A DNA stretch of 33,395 nucleotides from an uncultured Oscillibacter sp. (GTDB lineage Bacteria > Bacillota > Clostridia > Oscillospirales > Oscillospiraceae). The stretch covers positions 1-33,395 of the forward strand of contig CAMNRF010000018.1 of NCBI GenBank assembly GCA_946551795.1. The letters are read 5' to 3'. The number at the start of each line of letters is the position of its first letter. The stretch's first letter is position 1. The notes beneath the pieces are model-generated. The model searched no databases and was not told the origin of the DNA. It worked only from the letters and a program-made list of their open reading frames with translations. This document shows, in pieces, positions 1-6,390 of this stretch. Position numbers and translations under genes: made by a program.

Positions 1-887
1 CCGTCCGGGAGGAGCTGGGGCTCCAGACGGTGCTGGGGGTGTCCAACATCTCCTTCGGCCTGCCGAACCGCGCCCTGGTGACCGGGAGCTTTCTGACCCA
101 GGCCCTGGCGGCGGGGCTGACCCTGCCCATCGTCAACCCCTGCCAGCGGGAGATCATGGACGCCGTGGCGGCCTTCCGGGTCCTCTCGGGAGAGGATGGA
201 CAGTGCCGGGACTACATCGCCCGGTTTGCCTCTGCCCCTGCCCGGACCGTCTCCGCCCAGGGCGGGACCCTCACCCTGGAGGAGGCCGTGGCCCGGGGAC
301 TGCGGGGCGACGCCGCCCGGCTGGCCCGGGAGGCGTTGGAGACAGAGGACGGTATCGCCCTGGTGGAGCGCCGCCTGATCCCCGCCCTGGACGATGTGGG
401 GGACGGCTACGAAAAGGGCACAGTGTTCCTGCCCCAGCTCCTTGGCGCCGCCCAGGCGGCCCAGGCGGTGTTTGAGGCCGTCCGGGCCTCTATGGAGGAA
501 CGGGGCGGCGCCCCGGTGAGGAAGGGGAAGCTCATTGTGGCCACCGTCCGGGGGGACATCCACGACATCGGCAAAAACATCGTGAAGACCCTGCTGGAGA
601 ACTACGGCTACACCGTCGTCGACCTGGGCCGGGACGTGCCGCCGGAGGTGGTGGCCCGGACCGCGGCGGAGCAGAACGTGGGCCTGGTGGGCCTCTCCGC
701 CCTGATGACCACCACCCTGCCCGCCATGGAGGAGACCGTCCGGCAGCTGCGGGCCCTGGAGCACCCGCCGGCGGTCTTCGTGGGCGGCGCGGTGGTGACG
801 CGGTCCTACGCGGAGAAGATCGGCGCGGACGACTATGCCAAGGACGCCCGGGCGTCGGTGGAGATCGCCAGAAGGGTGCTGGGATGA
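1..887 (+). CDS. metH: Cobalamin-dependent methionine synthase, 3' part (pterin- and B12-binding domains)
   Basis: The reading frame is open from position 3 and its 5' end lies outside the window; the GTG at 30 is internal. It would transfer a methyl group from methyltetrahydrofolate via cobalamin to homocysteine in the cytoplasm. The first ~75 residues resemble the end of a pterin-binding barrel (SNISFGLPNR, PIVNPCQREI). A four-helix cap region follows, and then a B12-binding Rossmann domain with the DIHDIGKN signature (the DxHxxG cobalamin-histidine motif) and a GLSALMTTT segment. It stops right after the B12 domain, so it has no AdoMet reactivation domain of the E. coli MetH type, as is usual in Clostridia. 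A corrinoid methyltransferase of another pathway is possible because the N-terminal homocysteine domain cannot be seen. A strong terminator follows ~150 nt downstream. Confidence 0.85.
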   Translation, partial: VREELGLQTVLGVSNISFGLPNRALVTGSFLTQALAAGLTLPIVNPCQREIMDAVAAFRVLSGEDGQCRDYIARFASAPARTVSAQGGTLTLEEAVARGLRGDAARLAREALETEDGIALVERRLIPALDDVGDGYEKGTVFLPQLLGAAQAAQAVFEAVRASMEERGGAPVRKGKLIVATVRGDIHDIGKNIVKTLLENYGYTVVDLGRDVPPEVVARTAAEQNVGLVGLSALMTTTLPAMEETVRQLRALEHPPAVFVGGAVVTRSYAEKIGADDYAKDARASVEIARRVLG

Positions 888-1038
888 CGGTTATTCTGTA
901 CCGGCGTCCTCTGTCTGATGACCATCTTCAAGCAGGTGCCCCTGATGGCACGCGCATCCTCCGAAAGATCCGGGATACACAGGCGCAGAGACGAAAAAAG
1001 AGCGCCTTCTCTCGCGGACATGCCGCGGGGAAGCCGGC

Positions 1039-1080
1039 ACCCGCCGAAAAGAATTTGCTTTTCGGCGGGTGTTGTTTTAT
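1039..1080 (+). terminator. Rho-independent terminator after metH
   Basis: Perfect 13-bp stem (1039-1051 with 1058-1070), 6-nt loop, then a T-rich tail GTTGTTTTAT. It lies inside a short open frame that starts at the metH stop (884-1090), which is one reason not to call that frame a gene. The rest of 888-1038 shows nothing recognisable. Confidence 0.85.
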
Positions 1081-1083
1081 AAT
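1055..1083 (+). promoter_or_regulatory. Promoter of the DMT transporter gene, overlapping the terminator
   Basis: TTGCTT at 1055-1060 and TATAAT at 1078-1083 with a 17-nt spacer. The -35 lies in the loop and 3' arm of the metH terminator and the -10 overlaps its T tract, so termination of metH and initiation of the next gene share one DNA segment. Confidence 0.65.
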
Positions 1084-1120
1084 AAGCTGACCGGAAGATT
1101 GAAAGTCAGGGAGTGGGTAT

Positions 1121-2170
1121 ATGGCGGACAGGAAACTGAAAGCGACGTTGTTTGCCCTGCTGGCGGCGGCGTTTTACGCGTTGAATGTACCGTTTTCAAA
1201 GCGGTTATTGCAGGAGGTCCCTCCGACGCTTATGGCCTCGTTCCTGTATTTTGGAGCGGGCGCCGGCGTGGGGATTTTGTATCTCCTTCACTGGAGAGAG
1301 GAGCAGCGGGAGGACCGTCTCGCGGGAGAGGACCTGCCATATACGGTCGGAATGGTGGCGCTGGACATTCTGGCCCCAATTTTTCTGATGCTTGGGATCA
1401 GTATAGGTTCATCGGCCAACGCGTCCCTGCTGGGCAATTTTGAAATTGTGGCGACCGCGTTGATCGCCCTGCTGGTATTCGGGGAGAAAGTGTCCCCCAG
1501 GCTGTGGACGGCCATCACGCTGATTACCATTTCCAGTGTCATTTTGTCCTTTGAGGGCAGCGGGAGCTTTCGGTTTTCCACCGGCTCCATCTTTGTTCTG
1601 CTCGCCGCCGTATGCTGGGGGCTGGAGAACAACTGCACCAGGAGGATTTCTCAAAAGAGCACCTATCAGATCGTTACCATAAAGGGATTGTGCTGCGGCA
1701 TGGGTTCTTTTGTGATAGCGTCCGTCATCGGCGAATCACTGCCGGGAGTAAAGCATGTGGTATTGGCGATGATCCTTGGGTTTGCGGCGTACGGTCTCAG
1801 CATTTTTATGTATATCCGGGCCCAGCGCGACCTGGGCGCGGCAAAGACGAGCGCGTATTATTCCGCCGCACCGTTTATAGGGGCGTTTCTGGCGTTCGTT
1901 GTCAATGGAGAGCGGCTCACGGTCACCTATCTCGTCGGTCTGCTTTTTATGGCGGCGGGCACCGCGTTTGTGGCGGCGGACACACTGGTTTGCAGCCATA
2001 CGCACGTCCATACGCATCAAATCACGCATACCCATGATGGAACGACCCATACGCACACCGTGACCCACGAGCACAGCCATAACCACATCGGTCAGAGCCA
2101 TGGGCACGATCACCGCCATAACGAGAGAATCCTTCTTCGGGAAATTCACTCGGCGCATACCGGGCGGTAA
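1121..2170 (+). CDS. DMT (EamA) family transporter with histidine-rich C-terminal tail
   Basis: A 349-residue membrane protein of the drug/metabolite transporter superfamily: about ten hydrophobic segments arranged as two EamA repeats, with substrate unknown. The second repeat begins near FSTGSIFVLLAAVCWGLENN, a typical EamA helix. After the last helix (AAGTAFVAADTLV) comes a soluble tail of roughly 60 residues with about 18 histidines in HxH patterns (SHTHVHTH, THTHTVTHEHSH, SHGHDHRH), which could bind zinc, nickel or cobalt. The start has an AGGGAG ribosome site and its own promoter. Third-position base use is clearly less GC-rich than that of neighbours, hinting at transfer from another genome. 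Family assignment is firm; metal transport or metal sensing by the tail is inference. Confidence 0.85.
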   Translation: MADRKLKATLFALLAAAFYALNVPFSKRLLQEVPPTLMASFLYFGAGAGVGILYLLHWREEQREDRLAGEDLPYTVGMVALDILAPIFLMLGISIGSSANASLLGNFEIVATALIALLVFGEKVSPRLWTAITLITISSVILSFEGSGSFRFSTGSIFVLLAAVCWGLENNCTRRISQKSTYQIVTIKGLCCGMGSFVIASVIGESLPGVKHVVLAMILGFAAYGLSIFMYIRAQRDLGAAKTSAYYSAAPFIGAFLAFVVNGERLTVTYLVGLLFMAAGTAFVAADTLVCSHTHVHTHQITHTHDGTTHTHTVTHEHSHNHIGQSHGHDHRHNERILLREIHSAHTGR

Positions 2171-2232
2171 ACCGCTTCCGATTTGCCGCGCTCCCCACGG
2201 ATGACGAAACGCCGCGGTGAGTGATACCGTGT

Positions 2233-2267
2233 AAAAAGAGCAGGGCAGGCCATGGCGGCCTGCCCTG
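2233..2267 (-). terminator. Terminator of the DUF4430/ECF operon
   Basis: Perfect 11-bp stem (2241-2251 with 2257-2267), 5-nt loop; on the minus strand it is followed by a run of five T (plus 2233-2237). Confidence 0.75.
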
Positions 2268-2277
2268 CTTCCGGACG

Positions 2278-2307
2278 GCGCCTTCCCCCTGTGGGGAGGC
2301 GCTTTTT
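2278..2307 (+). terminator. Terminator of the DMT transporter gene
   Basis: Stem of 10 bp with one bulged T (2278-2288 with 2293-2302), followed by TTTTT at 2303-2307, directly beside the stop codon of the convergent ECF gene. Confidence 0.65.
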
Positions 2308-2841
2308 CTATCGTTTTCCGTATCGCTTTTGGACTGTGGACAGAGCCTTCCGCAGGGGCTTGAACAGCGCCAGGGCCACCACGAAGTTCCCCGCCCCATG
2401 GAGCAGGTCCATGGGGATGCCGGCCGCCCACCAGCTCACGGCGAAGGCCCAACCGCCGCTGATCCAGTACACCAGCGCGCACTGGGCGCCGAACAGCAGC
2501 CCGAAGCACCCGGAGAGAGCCGCCCACGCCAGGGGGGACTCCACCCGCCGCAGCAGCCGGGCGGCGGCGAAGAGCACCAGCCACACGTAGAGATAGGCGA
2601 TGTTCCACAGTCCGACGCCCCACACCGCGAACTCCAGGAACACATAGAGGTAGACGGCGTACAGTCCCCGCCAGCCGAAGCACACGGCCGCCAGCATGAC
2701 CATCAGGGACACCGGTTCGATGTTGGGCAGCTGGGCCATGGCCATTTTCAGGGCGAAGGTCATGGCCCCCAGCAGGCCGAACAGGGCCAGCTCCGCGGTG
2801 GTCAGCCGCCGCCGGTCAGCCGACGGTGTAGAACCACCCAT
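2308..2841 (-). CDS. ECF transporter S component (candidate cobalamin/vitamin uptake)
   Basis: Small membrane protein (177 residues from the chosen start) with five or six hydrophobic helices. It contains features common in S components of energy-coupling-factor transporters: an early LLGAMTFALKMAMAQLPNIEP segment, an aromatic-rich middle (FGWRGLYAVYLYVFLEF) and a late GIPMDLLHGAGNFV helix. It would bind a vitamin and need an EcfT/EcfA module encoded elsewhere. The open frame extends to 2877, but the upstream DUF4430 gene ends at 2816, so the ATG at 2841 (26-nt overlap) is preferred; its ribosome site is weak and a start nearer LTTAEL cannot be excluded. The neighbouring DUF4430 protein and nearby metH suggest cobalamin, but the ligand is inferred. 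Confidence 0.75.
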   Translation of the reverse strand: MGGSTPSADRRRLTTAELALFGLLGAMTFALKMAMAQLPNIEPVSLMVMLAAVCFGWRGLYAVYLYVFLEFAVWGVGLWNIAYLYVWLVLFAAARLLRRVESPLAWAALSGCFGLLFGAQCALVYWISGGWAFAVSWWAAGIPMDLLHGAGNFVVALALFKPLRKALSTVQKRYGKR

Positions 2842-3214
2842 ACCGGTCACCGTCGTGGAGGACCACGGCGTCCACACCGGTGGTCACATCCTCGCCGTTG
2901 CAGGCCAGGCGCCACCAGCTCTGGTCCCTGGCGTAGTCCACGGCCTCGCCGTCCACCGTCTCCACAAACAGGCCGTAAGGGCCCTCGCTTCCGGAGATCA
3001 GACCCTCCTGCAGCAGCAGCTCGCCCAGGTACTCCAGATCTGTCCGGTAGGTGAACTCCGCGGTGGACCCATCGGCGTGGGTGACCTCCACCGCCACCGC
3101 TTTGGAGCCCTCCGCCGTCTCAGGCAGGCTGGACCGCCAGACACGCCAGAGGCCAAAGGCCAGCGCGCAGAATACCGCCGCGCCGATGATCCCACAGAGA
3201 TATTTTCGTTTCAT
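2816..3214 (-). CDS. DUF4430 (transcobalamin C-terminal-like) membrane-anchored protein
   Basis: A 132-residue protein with an N-terminal signal anchor (MKRKYLCGIIGAAVFCALAFG) and one extracytoplasmic DUF4430 domain. The domain is recognisable from LGELLLQEGLI, YGLFVETVDGE, the WWRLACNGED segment and the final GVDAVVLHDGDRYGWFYT. DUF4430 is related to the C-terminal ligand-binding domain of intrinsic factor and transcobalamin. The ATG at 3214 is chosen over the ATG at 3277 because GGAGG sits 6 nt upstream and the signal peptide then starts at residue 1; the longer form would also begin inside the promoter. It is co-transcribed with the overlapping ECF S component, suggesting that it presents a ligand to that transporter. 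Confidence 0.8.
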   Translation of the reverse strand: MKRKYLCGIIGAAVFCALAFGLWRVWRSSLPETAEGSKAVAVEVTHADGSTAEFTYRTDLEYLGELLLQEGLISGSEGPYGLFVETVDGEAVDYARDQSWWRLACNGEDVTTGVDAVVLHDGDRYGWFYTVG

Positions 3215-3255
3215 CCCAGTCCTCCAGATTTGGTATTTTATATCTGTCCGTCCCC

Positions 3256-3283
3256 AGTATACCATAAATTGGAACATTGTAAA
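3256..3283 (-). promoter_or_regulatory. Promoter of the DUF4430/ECF operon
   Basis: On the minus strand TTTACA (3278-3283), 16-nt spacer, TATACT (3256-3261), about 40 nt before the DUF4430 start. Confidence 0.65.
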
Positions 3284-3359
3284 GGGGCGGCCGGTTTAAT
3301 GGGTTAAAAAATCTCAAAAATGATCCCCGGATTTGTTATATATCCGTTAAAAAATCCTC

Positions 3360-3388
3360 TGGACACAGAGCGGAATATATGCTATAAT
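3360..3388 (+). promoter_or_regulatory. Promoter of the symporter-tyrA operon
   Basis: TGGACA (3360-3365), 17-nt spacer, TATAAT (3383-3388). It lies in an AT-rich island of about 150 bp between the divergent operons. Confidence 0.7.
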
Positions 3389-3392
3389 TCCT

Positions 3393-3424
3393 ATCGCTTT
3401 AAAGCTGTAAAGCCATAAAGCGAT
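3393..3424 (+). promoter_or_regulatory. Inverted repeat at the transcript start of the symporter-tyrA operon
   Basis: ATCGCTTTA (3393-3401) and TAAAGCGAT (3416-3424) are perfect 9-bp inverted arms separated by 14 nt, just after the -10 box. This is a candidate operator or a 5'-leader hairpin; the regulator is unknown. Confidence 0.5.
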
Positions 3425-3452
3425 ATATCGGCAAAGTAAGGAGAGAGAAATT

Positions 3453-4673
3453 TTGAAAGTTCTGCTGAAAAAAGAAAACCTGTTCCTGCGGGTCGCCATC
3501 GGCTTCGTCCTTGGCGTCATCCTGGGCCTGACGGCCAAGGATTTCTCCATCGCCACCAAGGTGGTGGGCGACATCTACCTCAACCTCATCAAGCTGATGA
3601 TCATCCCCATCGTGGTCTGCGCCGTCTTCTGCGGCATCGCCAACATCAAAGACGGCACGCTCCTGCGCCGCATCGGCGTGCGCACCGTGGTGCTGTACGT
3701 GGTGATGTTCATTATCTGCGCCGTGATCTCCCTGGCCATTGCCTGGGTCATCCGGCCGGGCCTTGGCACCGTGTTTGAGAACGCCCCCGTCTACGAGGGG
3801 GAGATCACCACGCCCACCATCACCAGCTTCCTCATGACCATCGTGCCCACCAACATCATCAAGGCCGGGGCCGACGGCAGCACCCTGCCGGTGATTCTCT
3901 TCACCATTGTCTTCGCCGTGGCCATCCTCGCCATCGGCGAGAAGGGCCGCCCGGTGCTGGACTTCATGAACAGCCTGTCCGACGCCTTCTTCAAAATGCT
4001 GGGCTACTTCATGGAGATCTCCCCCATCGGCGTGCTGTCCCTGATGGCCTACTCCGTGGCCCAGTACGGCGCGGGCATTTTCAGCGCCCTGGCCAAGTAC
4101 ATCGGCACCTGCTGGCTGTGCTGCATCGTGGTGTTCTTCGTGGCCATGGTGCTGCCCACCTGCCTGTACACCAGGGTCAGTCCCGCGAAGTTCCTCAAGG
4201 CCTGCGGCAAGGTGGCGCTGGTGACGCTGTCCACCACCTCCTCCGCCGCCACCCTGCCCACCACCATCAACGTCAGCATGGAGGATCTGGGCGCGCCGGA
4301 GGGCGTCTCCAAGTTCACCCTGCCCCTGGGCTGCACCATCAATATGTGCGGCGGCGCCTGTTCCTTCTGTTGCCTGGCCGTCTTTGTGTCGGACTTCTAC
4401 AGCATCAACCTGCCCCTGGGCACCATTATCTTCCTGGTGCTGGTGGCCACGCTCCTGAACATGGCGGCCCCGGGCATCCCCGGCGGCGGCGTGGTGCTGG
4501 GCGCCTCCTTCCTCTCCATCCTGGGCCTGCCCATCGACCTGATGGGACCCATCAGCGGCTTCTACCGTCTGCTGGACATGGCCTTCACCACCATCAACGT
4601 GGAGGGCGACGTGGCCGCCAACCTGATGATCGCCAAGAGCATCGGCGAGTACGACGGCTCCATGGCGAAGTAA
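3453..4673 (+). CDS. DAACS-family (SLC1/GltP-like) symporter with altered substrate and sodium-site motifs
   Basis: A 406-residue inner-membrane protein of the dicarboxylate/amino acid:cation symporter family, close to the usual family length. The hairpin 1 serine-rich motif (TLSTTSSAATLPTT, ~268-281), hairpin 2 (GIPGGGVVLG) and the TM8 pattern are present. Two normally conserved positions differ. The TM7 NMDGT motif reads NMCGG (297-301), losing the sodium-site aspartate. The TM8 arginine that binds the acidic side chain in GltPh is Phe378 (DMAFTTINVEGD). Asp375, Asn382 and Asp386 remain. Substrates are therefore probably not aspartate, glutamate or C4-dicarboxylates. It starts with TTG, with AAGGAGAG 8 nt upstream. 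The tyrA-like gene follows after 10 nt, so an aromatic or other neutral amino acid is a reasonable guess. Confidence 0.85.
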   Translation: MKVLLKKENLFLRVAIGFVLGVILGLTAKDFSIATKVVGDIYLNLIKLMIIPIVVCAVFCGIANIKDGTLLRRIGVRTVVLYVVMFIICAVISLAIAWVIRPGLGTVFENAPVYEGEITTPTITSFLMTIVPTNIIKAGADGSTLPVILFTIVFAVAILAIGEKGRPVLDFMNSLSDAFFKMLGYFMEISPIGVLSLMAYSVAQYGAGIFSALAKYIGTCWLCCIVVFFVAMVLPTCLYTRVSPAKFLKACGKVALVTLSTTSSAATLPTTINVSMEDLGAPEGVSKFTLPLGCTINMCGGACSFCCLAVFVSDFYSINLPLGTIIFLVLVATLLNMAAPGIPGGGVVLGASFLSILGLPIDLMGPISGFYRLLDMAFTTINVEGDVAANLMIAKSIGEYDGSMAK

Positions 4674-4683
4674 GGGTGCGGTT

Positions 4684-6111
4684 ATGAGAATCGGCTATCA
4701 GGGCATCGAGGGCAGCAACTCCGAGGCCTCCGCCAGGAGCATGGCGGCGCGCCTGGGGTGGACGGAGGTGGAGTATGTCCCCCTGGTCCACTCCAAGGGC
4801 GTCGTGGACGCCCTCCGGGCGGGAGAGGTGGACTGCGGCGTCATGGCCACGCTGAACCACGTGGCCGGTGTGGTGCTGGAGACGGAGGCGGCCCTGCGGG
4901 GCCTGAGCTATCGGATGCTGGCTCTGGACTGCATTCCCATCCACCACTGCCTGTTTGTCAAGGACGCCTCCGTTCAGGAGATCCATACGGTGGCCTCCCA
5001 CATCCAGGCGCTGAAACAGTGCCGGGAGACCCTGGCCCGGGACTACCCCGGGGCCGCGTGGAGGGAGGAGGAGGACACCGCCATCGCCGCCAGGCACCTG
5101 GCGGAGGGCCTCCTGCCGCCGGACACCGGCGTACTGTGCCGCCGGGACGCCGGAGAGGCCTTCGGCCTGCACCTGGTGCGGGAGAACCTGGAGGACGACG
5201 CGGAGAACGCCACGGAGTTTGAGCTGATCCGCCTCAGCGAGCGGGGGCCGGACAGGCTGGTCGTCGTGGCGGGCCTGGGCCTGCTGGGCGGGTCCATGGC
5301 CAAGGCGCTGAAACGCTACACCGGCTACACCGTGTACGGCTGGAACCGCACCCGCTCCGTGGCGGAGGCGGCCCTGGCGGAGGGCGCCATCGACGGCATC
5401 GCCGACAGCGCGATCTTCGCCCAGTGCGACCTGCTGATCCCTGTGCTCTACCCGGAGGCCACCATCCGCTTTCTCCGGGAGACCATCCCCCTGATGAAGC
5501 GGGGGGCCCAGGTGGTGGACCTGGTGGGGATCAAGCAGCGGCTGGTGGAGGAGGTCACGCCCGTGGCCCTGGCCCAGGGGGTCCGCTACACCGGAGGCCA
5601 TCCCATGGCGGGACTGGCCAGGGCCGGGTACGAGCGGTCCACGCCGGACCTCTTCCAGGGGGCCAGCATGATCCTGGCGCCCACGGAGGCCACCGCCCCG
5701 GGGGACCTGGAGATGCTGGAGAGCCTCTTTGCCCAGGTGGGGTTCCGCCGGGTGAAGGTCTGCGACCCCCAGACCCATGACCGCATGATCGCCCACACGT
5801 CCCAGCTGGCCCACATCGTGTCCAACTCCTATGTCAAGAGCCCTGTCTCTCCGGACTACGTGGGCTTTGCCGGGGGGAGCTACAAGGACATGACCCGCAT
5901 CGCCTGCCTCAACGAGAAGGTCTGGAAGGAGCTGTTCCTGCTGAACCGGGACGCCCTCCTGCCGGAGATCGACCTGCTGATCCGCCACATGACGGAGCTG
6001 CGGGAGGCCATCGCGGCCGGCGACGGGGAGCGGCTGGAGGATCTGCTCCGCCAGGGCCGGGAGGCCAAGGAGCACATCGACGCGCTGAACCCGGACCAGC
6101 CGTCGGAATAA
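4684..6111 (+). CDS. tyrA: Fused prephenate dehydratase-like / prephenate dehydrogenase protein
   Basis: A 475-residue fusion. Residues 1-185 resemble the catalytic region of prephenate dehydratase (phenylalanine branch): IGYQGIEGSNS start, SHIQALKQC (105-113, matching SHPQ..QQC of E. coli PheA with Ser105 and Gln112), and a TEF in place of the catalytic TRF motif (Thr177 kept, Arg replaced by Glu178). The usual EN(S/T) motif is LNH (57-59). Residues ~190-475 are a prephenate/arogenate dehydrogenase (tyrosine branch): NAD-binding GLGLLG (197-202), GGHPMAG (304-310) with the catalytic His306, and the all-helical C-terminal half. No ACT domain or chorismate mutase domain is seen, so feedback control by Phe or Tyr would have to come from elsewhere. 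ATG start with a modest GGGTGCGGTT upstream. The dehydrogenase is confident; activity of the first half is uncertain. Confidence 0.85.
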   Translation: MRIGYQGIEGSNSEASARSMAARLGWTEVEYVPLVHSKGVVDALRAGEVDCGVMATLNHVAGVVLETEAALRGLSYRMLALDCIPIHHCLFVKDASVQEIHTVASHIQALKQCRETLARDYPGAAWREEEDTAIAARHLAEGLLPPDTGVLCRRDAGEAFGLHLVRENLEDDAENATEFELIRLSERGPDRLVVVAGLGLLGGSMAKALKRYTGYTVYGWNRTRSVAEAALAEGAIDGIADSAIFAQCDLLIPVLYPEATIRFLRETIPLMKRGAQVVDLVGIKQRLVEEVTPVALAQGVRYTGGHPMAGLARAGYERSTPDLFQGASMILAPTEATAPGDLEMLESLFAQVGFRRVKVCDPQTHDRMIAHTSQLAHIVSNSYVKSPVSPDYVGFAGGSYKDMTRIACLNEKVWKELFLLNRDALLPEIDLLIRHMTELREAIAAGDGERLEDLLRQGREAKEHIDALNPDQPSE

Positions 6112-6119
6112 GAGCAGAG

Positions 6120-6140
6120 AGGGACCGCACAGCGGTCCCT
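6120..6140. repeat. Left copy of 21-bp flanking direct repeat (half-terminator)
   Basis: Self-complementary AGGGACCGC-ACA-GCGGTCCCT, identical to 6361-6381. The left copy keeps the upstream AGAG of the original terminator but has lost its T run. Confidence 0.8.
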
Positions 6141-6360
6141 CAGGCTGTCGAAAAAGTCCTGACGGACTTTTCCGGCAGCCTGCTAATGTCTCAATTTTCA
6201 AAACGCGCAGCGTTTTGAAAATTTCCCGCTCCGCGGGGCAAACGCCTGCACAGCAGGCGTTTGCAGCCATTCGATCCAATTCGAGGCGGGCGCTGCCCCC
6301 TCGAGCTCTCCCGCGTCATGAAAGTCTATTCCTTCCATATAGTGTTTTTTTGACAAGCTG
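6141..6360. mobile_element. MITE-like palindromic element inserted in a terminator
   Basis: About 220 bp without a coding frame, bounded by imperfect inverted ends (CAGGCTGTCGAAAAA at 6141 and the complement CAGCTTGTCAAAAAA at 6360, 12 of 15 matching) and flanked by a 21-bp direct duplication. Inside are perfect hairpins at 6193-6223 (14-bp stem) and 6239-6263 (11-bp stem) and an imperfect one at 6142-6180. The organisation fits a miniature inverted-repeat element or another hairpin-type repeat; no transposase is in the window. Confidence 0.6.
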
Positions 6361-6390
6361 AGGGACCGCACAGCGGTCCCTCTCTTTTTC
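6360..6390 (+). terminator. Terminator of the symporter-tyrA operon (right half after insertion)
   Basis: 10-bp stem (6360-6369 with 6373-6382), ACA loop, then TCTTTTTC. Joined with the left copy it reconstructs a 13-bp perfect terminator, so the element appears to have inserted into it. Confidence 0.75.

Noticed and set aside
884-1090. 68-residue open frame starting at the metH stop
   Set aside because: It runs through the metH terminator and next promoter, has no ribosome site distinct from metH coding sequence and no recognisable domain.
2221-3054. Long plus-strand frame of 277 residues
   Set aside because: It is antisense to the ECF S component and DUF4430 genes, low-complexity in composition, and covers a terminator.
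4594-6279. 561-residue minus-strand frame
   Set aside because: Shadow of the prephenate dehydrogenase fusion gene, caused by high GC content; it shows no family motif and extends into the MITE-like element.
6141-6360. CRISPR-like or phage attachment interpretation of the repeats
   Set aside because: There are only two copies of the flanking repeat and internal palindromes differ from one another; no integrase or cas gene is nearby.
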